A stretch of 7,575 bases of DNA from Betaproteobacteria bacterium SG8_40 (GTDB lineage Bacteria; Pseudomonadota; Gammaproteobacteria; Burkholderiales; Eutrophovitaceae). Both the position numbers and the translations under genes were made by a program. Position 1 is the first letter of the stretch; each line of letters opens with the position of its first letter. Below, in pieces: positions 1 through 6,336 of the stretch. The stretch covers positions 1 through 7,575 of the forward strand of contig LJTS01000164.1 in NCBI GenBank assembly GCA_001304425.1, in the 5' to 3' direction. The notes under the pieces were generated by a model. That model was not told the DNA's origin and made no database searches. It saw nothing but the letters and a program-made list of their open reading frames with translations.

Positions 1-910
1 CGGCCTCGTTTTCCTTGGCCGCCAGCCATTGCGCGGCGGCGGACGTCGCGCCGCGCTCGGAAAGGGCGAAAACGGAAGAACCGCGGGCATGCGGCTTGAT
101 GAATGCGTCGGCGTGTATTGACACGAACAGGTCTGCCCGAACCGCGCGCGCCTTCTCCACCCGCTTGCCCAGCGGTACGAAGTAGTCGCCGTCTCGAATC
201 AGCACGCCGCGCATCTTTGGATCCTTGTCCACCAGTACCTTCAACTCCCGCGCGATCGCCAGCGTGACATCTTTTTCCCTGGTGCCGCGCCGGCCGGTCG
301 CGCCGGGATCTTCGCCCCCATGTCCGGCGTCGATGGCGACGATCAGGGTTTCTTTCGGAACCAGTTCGGCTGACCGTGGTTGTGTCGCGCTCTGTGCGGG
401 CGCTTTGCCGCCGTTCAACAGCGCAAGAATGGGGTCCGCCTGCTCGGTCGGGTAGATGTCAATGACCAGGCGGTGCCCATAATCGCCTATGGGTTGCAGC
501 GTGAAGACCGAGGGCGCCACTTTCTGGCGTAACTCGAGCACCACCCGGGCGACCCCGGGTTTGAACTGCCCGACGCGCGCAGCCGATACGAAGGCGTCAT
601 CCGTGGCGAGCTTCTCGGGCAGTTGCTTCAGTTCGCCGTCGAGTTCTGTTTCCTGCAAATCAATCACCAGCCGGTCGGGTTTTGCCAGGGCGAATACGGA
701 GAACTCGATCTCGCCGCGAGTCTCTATGGTGAAACGGGTGTAGTCAGGAGCCGGCCAGACGCGAACGGCTGCCACGGAGGTGTCGGCAAAGGCCTGCGCG
801 CCGGGCCACGAGACGACCCAGAGGGCAGCGGCGAGCGTGAGCAGCGAACGCAGCAAGGCCGCGTTCAGCCGTGGTATCCGGCTACCCAGTTGTGCAATTG
901 CTGCAAGCAA
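1..910 (-). CDS. amiC: N-acetylmuramoyl-L-alanine amidase (AmiC/AmiB type), 3' end outside window
   Basis: Periplasmic zinc amidase that cuts the bond between N-acetylmuramic acid and the stem peptide L-alanine, acting at the septum during daughter-cell separation. The reading frame is open from the TTG at 910 to the left edge (about 303 codons). Seen in order: a basic N-terminus, a hydrophobic segment (residues about 19-35) and an AxA cleavage site (about 38-42), so an exported protein; an AMIN domain (about 46-152); then the start of an Amidase_3 domain with IDAGHGGEDPGA (zinc His197), REKDVTL (zinc Glu212) and SIHADA (zinc His266). The last third, with the catalytic Glu, is missing because the window ends. 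The start is uncertain: no well-placed ATG exists. TTG at 910 follows GGAG/CGGA at workable spacing and gives a 46-base overlap with tsaE; TTG at 856 is an alternative. Lack of a twin-arginine pair suggests Sec rather than Tat export. Family assignment is firm; amiC versus amiB naming is less so. Confidence 0.9.
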   Translation of the reverse strand, partial: MLAAIAQLGSRIPRLNAALLRSLLTLAAALWVVSWPGAQAFADTSVAAVRVWPAPDYTRFTIETRGEIEFSVFALAKPDRLVIDLQETELDGELKQLPEKLATDDAFVSAARVGQFKPGVARVVLELRQKVAPSVFTLQPIGDYGHRLVIDIYPTEQADPILALLNGGKAPAQSATQPRSAELVPKETLIVAIDAGHGGEDPGATGRRGTREKDVTLAIARELKVLVDKDPKMRGVLIRDGDYFVPLGKRVEKARAVRADLFVSIHADAFIKPHARGSSVFALSERGATSAAAQWLAAKENEA

Positions 911-1350
911 CGTGTTCCGTTCTCCGTGTGCGCTGCAAGTCGCGCGATGCGCTCTCCGTCTGCCATTTCCAGGTTCACCACCAGGTCGGCAACCGGCAGT
1001 AAATTTCCGGCTCTCTCCGCCCATTCAACGATGCATACATTGGACCCGTTGAAGGCTTCCTGGAGCCCCGACTCAATCAGTTCCTCGGGATGCGCGAACC
1101 GATACAAATCAAAGTGATATAAGTCTAACCTAGAAAGTTCGTAAAGTTCAACCAAAGCATAGGTGGGACTTTTCACCCGACCCTCGTAGCCGAGGCCGCG
1201 CAGGACGCCGCGGGCCAGGGTGGTCTTGCCCGCGCCCAGCGGGCCATGCAGGGCCACCAGCATGCCCGGAACCAGGCCGCCGGCAATCCTCCTCCCCAGG
1301 TCAAGCGTTGCCGCCTCGTCGGCGAGGCGAAATTCGGTGCAGTCCGTCAT
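865..1350 (-). CDS. tsaE: tRNA t6A biosynthesis ATPase TsaE
   Basis: Cytoplasmic ATPase that works with TsaB and TsaD to transfer the threonylcarbamoyl group to A37 of ANN-decoding tRNAs. The 161-residue product has the normal family length. Visible motifs: Walker A GPLGAGKTT (residues 36-44, Lys42), the SPTYALVELY segment (61-70), HFDLYR (79-84) and the IVEWAER Walker-B-like stretch (107-113). The frame is open further upstream to an ATG at 1458, but the homologous part begins at the ATG at 1350, which forms an ATGA overlap with the stop of the LysR-type gene; this start is preferred and implies translational coupling because no strong ribosome binding site precedes it. The gene directly precedes and overlaps the amidase, the common proteobacterial order. 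Confidence 0.95.
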   Translation of the reverse strand: MTDCTEFRLADEAATLDLGRRIAGGLVPGMLVALHGPLGAGKTTLARGVLRGLGYEGRVKSPTYALVELYELSRLDLYHFDLYRFAHPEELIESGLQEAFNGSNVCIVEWAERAGNLLPVADLVVNLEMADGERIARLAAHTENGTRCLQQLHNWVAGYHG

Positions 1351-2273
1351 CGTCGCGTCGCGGCCTTCGGCGGGGTCTTGGCGGCATCGGTCGCCGCAAT
1401 GTCGCGGGCGAGCTGAAGAAACAGCTGCAGGGCGGGCAATTTGTCGTTGCGTCGCCACGCCAGGTGGATTTCACTCATTGGACTGGTGTCTTTCAATGGT
1501 TTGTAGATCACGCCGGTGCGCTGGAGGTTTTGCAGCGAGCGGGGAATCAGCGCCACTCCCATTTCCGCCGAAACCAGGCTCACGACCGTCTGCATCTGTA
1601 TCGCCTCCTGGGCGATCTGCGGACTGAAGCCGGCAGCATGGCAAAGACTGACGATGTCGTCGTACAGGCCGGGTGCCATGTCCCTCGGTGTGATGATAAA
1701 CGGCGAGTCGGCCAGCGCTCCGAGCTGGATTGCGCCGCGTCTGCGCGCCAGCGGGTGGCGTTCGGGCAACGCCGCGATCAGCGGTTCGCGCAGAACGGGA
1801 ACCGACTCGATGCTGGGTTCGTTCACCGGGGGCAGCAGGAAACCGACGTCGATGCGGCTGTTTAGCAGGTCGGCGATCTGCGCGTCGGTGGTCGACTCCT
1901 TCAACGATAGTGTCACCAGCGGGTATTGCCTGCGGAATTCCCGCAATACCAGGGGCAGCAGATTGTAGTCCGCGACGCTGATGAATCCGACGGCAAGTTC
2001 GCCAATTTCGCCGCGCTCGGCGCGCCGCGCCGTCAGTACCGCCTGCTCGGAGCGTTCGAGGATCTGCTGCGCGTCTTGCAGAAAGGCCGTGCCTGCGCGG
2101 GTCAGGGAGACGTGTCGCCGCGTGCGATTGAGCAGCTTCACCCCGAGTTCGGTCTCGAGCGCGCGAATCTGCATTGACAGTGGCGGCTGGGAAATGTGCA
2201 GTTTGCGGGCGGCGCGCCCGAAGTGCAGTTCTTCCGCTACCGCCGCGAAATAGCGTAAATGGCGCAGTTCCAT
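1347..2273 (-). CDS. LysR-type transcriptional regulator
   Basis: A 308-residue DNA-binding regulator of normal LTTR length. Residues 1-60 form the winged helix-turn-helix, beginning MELRHLRYF and containing AEELHFGRAARKLHISQPPLS, the style of the BenM/CatM/AlsR branch. A linker helix follows (about 60-88), then the two-lobed LysR substrate-binding domain (about 90-295), including a DVGFLLPP stretch in the effector-cleft region. The C-terminus is a short Ala/Pro/Arg/Lys-rich tail. No clear ribosome binding site precedes the ATG at 2273, but that start matches the family N-terminus exactly. It is divergent from ilvD, with a dyad typical of LTTR binding 18-35 bases upstream of its own start. 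By family precedent it could control itself and ilvD; this is inference. Its effector is unknown. Its stop overlaps the tsaE start, so the regulator is the first gene of a tsaE-amidase transcript. Confidence 0.95.
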   Translation of the reverse strand: MELRHLRYFAAVAEELHFGRAARKLHISQPPLSMQIRALETELGVKLLNRTRRHVSLTRAGTAFLQDAQQILERSEQAVLTARRAERGEIGELAVGFISVADYNLLPLVLREFRRQYPLVTLSLKESTTDAQIADLLNSRIDVGFLLPPVNEPSIESVPVLREPLIAALPERHPLARRRGAIQLGALADSPFIITPRDMAPGLYDDIVSLCHAAGFSPQIAQEAIQMQTVVSLVSAEMGVALIPRSLQNLQRTGVIYKPLKDTSPMSEIHLAWRRNDKLPALQLFLQLARDIAATDAAKTPPKAATRR

Positions 2274-2291
2274 CTGATTAATTCGGATCTA

Positions 2292-2312
2292 TTGATTCGA
2301 AATAGGTATCAA
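2292..2312. promoter_or_regulatory. Candidate LysR-family operator, TTGAT-N11-ATCAA
   Basis: The AT-rich stretch between the divergent LysR-type gene and ilvD contains TTGAT (2292-2296) and ATCAA (2308-2312), a perfect 5-base dyad separated by 11 bases. This fits the T-N11-A rule for LysR-type binding sites, and the site sits where autoregulators of this family usually bind, just upstream of their own start. The adjacent bases 2313-2335 are AT-rich (TAATAATATAT at 2321-2331) and could hold promoter -10 elements, but I could not assign a convincing -35/-10 pair in either direction. Confidence 0.45.
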
Positions 2313-2335
2313 ATTAAAGGTAATAATATATTTGA

Positions 2336-2632
2336 CGCCGTTTCAGCGCCACGCGAAACTGCCGGGCTGCGCAGATGCGCGCGGCTGTTTGTGCCGCAGC
2401 GGGTGCGCAGTGCAACGCCCGGCATGAGCCTGATTCGTGCGCGGGCAGGCGCAGTACGCGGCCCTTGCCGCGAACTTCCGGCCGCGTCCCGGGTAGTCCG
2501 GAATTGAGCGGCCCGGAACGAAATGGTCGGAATCGAATCCGGCCGGACCAAAACAGAAACGGCCCTGTGATGGACATGGGTCGGCGAAAAAGGCGGGGTG
2601 ACATGCAGAAATAGCATGGACCCGCCGCAAAC
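2336..2632 (+). other. GC-rich leader between divergent promoter patch and ilvD
   Basis: About 300 bases with no supported gene. Short open frames exist on both strands, but they have Arg/Pro/Ala-rich compositions typical of random GC-rich sequence and no ribosome binding site that commends them. No leader peptide with a run of Ile/Val/Leu codons, and no hairpin with a U-run, was found, so classical attenuation of ilvD is not supported. A small dyad CATGC-N7-GCATG lies at 2602-2618. If ilvD is transcribed from the AT-rich patch near 2290-2335, the mRNA would have a long untranslated leader. Confidence 0.4.
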
Positions 2633-2640
2633 GAGAGGAG
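2633..2640 (+). promoter_or_regulatory. Ribosome binding site of ilvD
   Basis: GAGAGGAG ends six bases before the ATG at 2647, a strong and well-spaced Shine-Dalgarno sequence that fixes the ilvD start. Confidence 0.85.
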
Positions 2641-2646
2641 AAACGA

Positions 2647-4338
2647 ATGGCTGGCAACTGGCGAAGCAAACTGATAACGGGTGGAGTGGCGCGCTCGCCG
2701 AACCGGGCCATGTTGCGTGCCGTCGGTTTTGGTGACAACGATTTTCAGAAGCCGATTGTCGGCGTTGCCAATGGTCATTCGAACATGAACCCCTGCAACG
2801 CGGGCATACAGCCGCTGGTCGATCGCGCCATGGAAGCGCTGCATGACGCTGGCGCCATGCCGCAGGTATTCGGAGTGCCCACCGTGACCGATGGTATCGG
2901 CATGGGAACCGATGGCATGAAGTATTCGCTGGTATCGCGAGAGGTCATTGCCGATGCGATCGAAACATCGGTCAACGGCCAGATGATGGATGGTGCGCTT
3001 GTGGTTGGCGCCTGCGACAAGAATATGCCGGCCGGGATGATGGCGATCGCCCGCATGAACGTGCCGGCGATTTATGTCTATGGCGGCACCATCAAGCCGG
3101 GCAAGTGGAAGGGCGAGGATCTGACGATTGTCAGCGCTTTTGAGGCTGTCGGAGCCTACAGCGCGGGCAAACTTTCGAAGGAAGACTTCGAAGGTATCGA
3201 GAGAAATGCCTGCCCGACTGCCGGCGCTTGCGGCGGCATGTATACCGCCAACACCATGTCCTCGTCATTCGAGGCGCTGGGAATGAGCCTGATGGGTTCC
3301 TCGCAAATGGCAGCGGTGGACCCCGAGAAAGCCGACTCGGCTGCCGAATCGGGACGTGTTCTGGTAAATGCCATCAAGAACAACATCCGGCCGCGCGACA
3401 TCATCACGAAGAAGTCGATCGAGAATGTGGTGAGCCTGGTGATGGCCACCGGTGGGTCCACCAATGCGGTGCTTCACTATCTGGCGATTGCTTCGGCAGC
3501 CGAGGTCGAGTGGACGATTGATGATTTCGAACGCATTCGTCGAAAAGTGCCGGTGCTGTGCGACCTCAAACCGTCGGGCCGTTATGTCGCGGTTGATTTC
3601 CACAAGGCCGGTGGTGTTCCCCAGGTGCTCAAGATGTTGCTCGTCAACGGATTGCTGCACGGCGATTGCATGACCATCACCGGGCGCACCATCGCCGAGG
3701 AACTCGAGCACATTCCTGACGAGCCGCGGGCCGATCAGGATGTCATTCGCCCGTTCAACAAGCCGATGTACAAGGAAGGCCATCTGGCGATTCTGAAAGG
3801 CAACCTGGCGCCGGAGGGATGCGTCGCCAAGATTACCGGCTTGAAGAATCCGGCGATCACCGGGCCGGCACGGGTCTACGACTCCGAGAAGGAAACCATG
3901 GATGCCATCATGGCCGGCAAGATCAAGGCCGGTGACATCGTGGTGATTCGCTACGAGGGACCAAAGGGTGGCCCGGGGATGCAGGAAATGCTGTCACCGA
4001 CGTCGGCGCTTATTGGTGCCGGACTCGGGGACTCCGTCGGACTGCTGACCGACGGGCGTTTCTCCGGCGGCACCTGGGGCATGGTCGTCGGCCACGTTGC
4101 TCCCGAGGCTTTTGTCGGAGGCAATATTGCGCTGGTGGAAGAGGGCGACACCATCACCATCGATGCGCACAAGCAGCTGATCGAGTTGCATGTTTCGGAC
4201 GATGAGCTGGCCAAGCGCCGGGCGAAATGGAAGCAGCCGGCACCGCGTTTCCGCCGCGGTTTGCTGGCCAAGTATGCACACCTCGTGTCGACATCGTCGA
4301 AAGGCGCGATTACCGACGGCTTCGAAGGCCAGGGCTAG
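2647..4338 (+). CDS. ilvD: Dihydroxy-acid dehydratase
   Basis: Cytoplasmic iron-sulfur dehydratase (EC 4.2.1.9) that converts 2,3-dihydroxy-isovalerate and 2,3-dihydroxy-3-methylvalerate to the 2-keto acids leading to valine, leucine and isoleucine. The 563-residue product matches the shorter form of the IlvD/Edd family rather than the roughly 616-residue E. coli enzyme. Cluster-ligand cysteines are present: Cys50 (MNPCNAG), Cys123 (GACDKNMP, which also carries the Mg-binding Asp124 and Lys125) and Cys195 (in CPTAGACGG). The C-terminal catalytic Ser473 lies in DGRFSGGT. All expected motifs are intact, so an active enzyme is likely. Other dehydratases of the family (phosphogluconate or sugar-acid) are less likely given the close match to IlvD signatures. 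The gene stands alone, with its own terminator, and is divergent from the LysR-type regulator. Confidence 0.97.
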   Translation: MAGNWRSKLITGGVARSPNRAMLRAVGFGDNDFQKPIVGVANGHSNMNPCNAGIQPLVDRAMEALHDAGAMPQVFGVPTVTDGIGMGTDGMKYSLVSREVIADAIETSVNGQMMDGALVVGACDKNMPAGMMAIARMNVPAIYVYGGTIKPGKWKGEDLTIVSAFEAVGAYSAGKLSKEDFEGIERNACPTAGACGGMYTANTMSSSFEALGMSLMGSSQMAAVDPEKADSAAESGRVLVNAIKNNIRPRDIITKKSIENVVSLVMATGGSTNAVLHYLAIASAAEVEWTIDDFERIRRKVPVLCDLKPSGRYVAVDFHKAGGVPQVLKMLLVNGLLHGDCMTITGRTIAEELEHIPDEPRADQDVIRPFNKPMYKEGHLAILKGNLAPEGCVAKITGLKNPAITGPARVYDSEKETMDAIMAGKIKAGDIVVIRYEGPKGGPGMQEMLSPTSALIGAGLGDSVGLLTDGRFSGGTWGMVVGHVAPEAFVGGNIALVEEGDTITIDAHKQLIELHVSDDELAKRRAKWKQPAPRFRRGLLAKYAHLVSTSSKGAITDGFEGQG

Positions 4339-4350
4339 GACACGGTGCCG

Positions 4351-4366
4351 CTTCCGGCGCCGGAAG
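4351..4366. repeat. Perfect 16-base palindrome after ilvD
   Basis: CTTCCGGCGCCGGAAG is fully self-complementary (two 8-base arms, no loop). It lies between the ilvD stop and the intrinsic terminator. It could add 3' structure to the mRNA or bind a dimeric protein; it may also be chance in GC-rich DNA. Confidence 0.5.
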
Positions 4367-4379
4367 GGTAGTTAGCCAG

Positions 4380-4413
4380 AACCCGGGCGTGTCCGAGACG
4401 CCCGGGTTTTTTT
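4380..4413 (+). terminator. Rho-independent terminator of ilvD
   Basis: A perfect 11-base stem, AACCCGGGCGT (4380-4390) against ACGCCCGGGTT (4398-4408), with a 7-base loop, runs into seven consecutive T residues (4407-4413). The T-run is on the plus-strand side only, so it terminates ilvD and is not an obvious terminator for the lipoprotein genes arriving from the right. Confidence 0.93.
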
Positions 4414-4536
4414 GTCGTTTCGCCGTCATGCCGATGGACTTGCACGCAGGTCATGGCGGGACCGGCGCGCTGTTTCGCGAACTGAATTGCTTGCTCGCGC
4501 ATTGCGCGATGACACCGGTGCGCCGGCGAACGCCTC

Positions 4537-5286
4537 TCAGGGAACGGGCGTGGAGCGTCGGGTCAACTCGATATGCGAGGCGATATAGGTCGCCTGAAGC
4601 GCGTCGAGAACTTCCGGCGCAACGCCCTGGCGGGAAAGATCTGCATACATCGAGCCCGTGAGCGCAGCGGTTCGGGTCAGCGAGAACGGGTTGGTATTGT
4701 CGGTGTAGATTGGCCAGACGCGGCCATTCGCGACCATTGCGACCATTTCCTCTGTCGTCAGTCCGCTTCTCGCCATTTCGAGCACGACATCGGGTGAAAT
4801 AACGCCGCCAGTCAGGGAGGGGAATGCCGGGACCCATTCGGGAATCCCGGGCGGGCGCGTGCCTCGCGCGACGCGATCGGCATCGGCGAACGGCGCCATG
4901 CCGTCACCGCCGGTGTCCAGGCTGTCGAGGTCAAGCGGCTGCGGATACAGCACCGCCGGGCCACCGAAATCGGACCCCATGTACCAGCGCCTTGTCAGCT
5001 TTTCCACTGCGTCGAAGAAACCTTGCTGAAGTTCGTCCAGCACCGGTTCCGGCACGTCACGCGCCGCGAGCTTGGCAAAGTCCGAGCCGCGTAGCGCGTA
5101 CGAGGTCTTCGCATTTCGCATTCTGGCGATAATCGAGTCGGCGCTCATGCCGCCCGACGCGGCGCTGGTTATGTTCGAAATCGGCGAGACCGGCTTTGCG
5201 GTCAGGCTGCTGCAGCCAGCGGCAGCAATCAATGTCAATGTGGCGGCGGCAAGCCATGCGTACGGCGCCTTGCGTCTATGCTCCAT
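4537..5286 (-). CDS. Two-unit lipoprotein, paralogue of the gene at 5497-6279
   Basis: A 249-residue predicted lipoprotein of unknown function. The N-terminus is basic (MEHRRK), followed by a hydrophobic stretch and the lipobox AAAGC with Cys25 as the lipidation site. Ser26-Ser27 follow, with no Asp at +2, so outer-membrane retention is expected. Two copies of a helical unit are seen: unit 1 at about 39-97 (SADSIIARMRNAKTSYALRG, then VLDELQQ) and unit 2 at about 163-241 (ISPDVVLEMARSGLTTEEMV, then QGVAPEVLDALQ). A conserved linker between them carries RWYMG, YPQPLDLDSLDTGG and GTRPPGIPEWVP. The ATG at 5286 is chosen because GGAAGG lies eight bases upstream and it gives a normal signal peptide; an in-frame ATG at 5352 would put 22 residues before it. 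It is the last gene of the cluster, and no terminator is evident after it. Family function is not recognised. Confidence 0.88.
   Translation of the reverse strand: MEHRRKAPYAWLAAATLTLIAAAGCSSLTAKPVSPISNITSAASGGMSADSIIARMRNAKTSYALRGSDFAKLAARDVPEPVLDELQQGFFDAVEKLTRRWYMGSDFGGPAVLYPQPLDLDSLDTGGDGMAPFADADRVARGTRPPGIPEWVPAFPSLTGGVISPDVVLEMARSGLTTEEMVAMVANGRVWPIYTDNTNPFSLTRTAALTGSMYADLSRQGVAPEVLDALQATYIASHIELTRRSTPVP
4891..4947. repeat. 57-base direct repeat, copy 1 (linker of lipoprotein gene)
   Basis: This stretch encodes the YPQP/LDSLDTGG/GMAP linker part of the lipoprotein at 4537-5286 and matches 5872-5928 at 53 of 57 positions, in the same orientation. The differences are at two adjacent bases plus two single bases. 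Confidence 0.85.
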
Positions 5287-5473
5287 TCGCCGCGCCTTCC
5301 TGCTCCCTGCGACAGCCGGCGCCGGAGTCATGCTCCCGGTAACGCCGGTCAATGGCGGGCCACGTCCCGGTGGCTGTCGTCTGAGTGAACACCGCCAGGC
5401 TGCAACACCGCATTAGCGTCGATGCTTCCCGTTTCAGCGCCCGGCGTGCGCGCTTGCGTGCGGCGTGCAGCAT
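5276..5473 (-). CDS. Possible small basic protein between the two paralogous lipoprotein genes
   Basis: A 65-codon open frame that fills the gap between the two paralogues. It starts 23 bases after the stop of the upstream gene (5497), and its stop (5276-5278) overlaps the start of the next gene by 11 bases, as expected for a coupled operon member. A strong purine-rich site, GGGGAGGGAG, precedes the ATG at 5473 by six bases. The product begins MLHAARKRARRALKREAS, is very rich in Arg/Lys/Ala, and shows no signal peptide or recognised domain. The strong ribosome binding site and tight spacing argue for translation; the composition is also what random GC-rich sequence gives. I do not recognise it. 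It could equally be a leader whose translation feeds ribosomes to the next gene. Confidence 0.4.
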   Translation of the reverse strand: MLHAARKRARRALKREASTLMRCCSLAVFTQTTATGTWPAIDRRYREHDSGAGCRREQEGAANGA

Positions 5474-5496
5474 GTCTTGCTCCCTCCCCGCGATCG

Positions 5497-6279
5497 CTAG
5501 CGTTGCACCCCGCCACCGGTCCCGACCGAAGTCGACTTTCTGGTGAATTCCACGTGGCTGGCGAGGTAGCTCGCCTGAAGAGCGTCAAGGACCTCATGTG
5601 CCACACCCTGTTTCGCGAGGTCGGCGTAAACCGATCCGGTAATCGCAGCGGTACGGCGCAGCGAAATCGCGTCCGGACTATCCGTGTACAACACGGCAAC
5701 GCGGGACTTCCGGATCTTCTCGACGATTTCCTCTGCTGACTGACCGCTCTTGCTCATCGCGAGTACATCGTCGGTGGTTATCGGTTCACCGGCTACCGCC
5801 GGGTATGGCGGCACCCAGGTGGGCACGCCGGGCGGGCGAGTGCCGTGCGTCATGCGGCCCACATCGGTTGTCGGCGCCATGCCGTTGCCGCCGGTGTCCA
5901 GACTGTCGAGGTCAACCGGCTGCGGATAAATGCTGGTAGGCCCACCCGCCGAGCGCCCCATGTACCAGCGTTCGGTGAAAAGCTGGACGTCGCCGAAAAA
6001 GCGTTGTTGCAATTCATCGAGCACCGGTCCGGGGACTCCCCGTTCATCCAGTTTCGCAAAGTCCGAGCCGCGCAAGGCATAGGTCGTCTTTGCGTTACGG
6101 ATACCGGCAATGATGGCATCGCTGCTGGCGCCGTTCGCGGCGGCTTCTGTAATTGTTGAAATGGGTGTCACCGGCCGCGATGACAAACTGGCGCAACCGG
6201 CCAATACGATGCTGCCGATGATCATCGTGGCGATTGCAAGACCGACTCCGGGTCTGCGTTGCGCATTGATCAAGTGCAT
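5497..6279 (-). CDS. Two-unit lipoprotein, paralogue of the gene at 4537-5286
   Basis: A 260-residue predicted lipoprotein of unknown function. The signal peptide is MHLINAQRRPGVG followed by a hydrophobic stretch and the consensus lipobox VLAGC, with Cys29 lipidated; Ala30 at +2 suggests outer-membrane sorting. Unit 1 is at about 43-101 (SSDAIIAGIRNAKTTYALRG, then GVPGPVLDELQQ) and unit 2 at about 167-245 (ITTDDVLAMSKSGQSAEEIV, then KQGVAHEVLDALQ). Between them is the shared linker with RWYMG, YPQPVDLDSLDTGG and GTRPPGVPTWVP. The C-terminus ends in a Gly/Thr/Ser tail absent from the paralogue. The ATG at 6279 is set by AAGGAG five bases upstream. Identity to the neighbour is high across units and linker, so they arose by tandem duplication. 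The last helix of unit 2 (VLDALQASYLASHVEF) resembles the end of unit 1, which is the basis for the internal-repeat call. Confidence 0.9.
   Translation of the reverse strand: MHLINAQRRPGVGLAIATMIIGSIVLAGCASLSSRPVTPISTITEAAANGASSDAIIAGIRNAKTTYALRGSDFAKLDERGVPGPVLDELQQRFFGDVQLFTERWYMGRSAGGPTSIYPQPVDLDSLDTGGNGMAPTTDVGRMTHGTRPPGVPTWVPPYPAVAGEPITTDDVLAMSKSGQSAEEIVEKIRKSRVAVLYTDSPDAISLRRTAAITGSVYADLAKQGVAHEVLDALQASYLASHVEFTRKSTSVGTGGGVQR
5872..5928. repeat. 57-base direct repeat, copy 2 (linker of lipoprotein gene)
   Basis: Partner of 4891-4947, with 53 of 57 bases identical, in the linker-coding part of the second paralogue. Conservation at DNA level here is higher than in much of the two genes. 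Confidence 0.85.
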
Positions 6280-6336
6280 GTTTTCTCCTTCGTTTCGCAA
6301 TGGGTTGCGGTCCTGCGGCATGCCGGGGACCACTGC

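Noticed and set aside
225..1117. Plus-strand open frames across the amidase and tsaE region
   Set aside because: They are antisense shadows of the amidase and tsaE, whose motifs are clear on the minus strand.
2259..2507. Plus-strand frame starting MAQFHLINSDLLIRN as a possible ilv leader peptide
   Set aside because: The few Ile/Leu codons come from the AT-rich patch, its ATG lies antisense within the regulator gene without a ribosome binding site, and no attenuator hairpin follows.
2309..2844. Overlapping minus-strand open frames in the ilvD upstream region
   Set aside because: They are antisense to the leader or to ilvD, Arg/Pro-rich, lack ribosome binding sites and show no recognisable domain; typical of GC-rich shadow frames.
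4496..4508. CGCGCA-T-TGCGCG palindrome between ilvD and the lipoprotein gene
   Set aside because: It is short and loop-less, and such strings are common by chance in GC-rich DNA; it has no T-run to act as a terminator.
6095..6336. Extension of the one-unit lipoprotein frame into the next gene as a true long C-terminus
   Set aside because: It overlaps the signal peptide and first unit of the next lipoprotein in another frame and has an implausible Arg/His/Gln-rich composition; the shifted frame gives a better ending.
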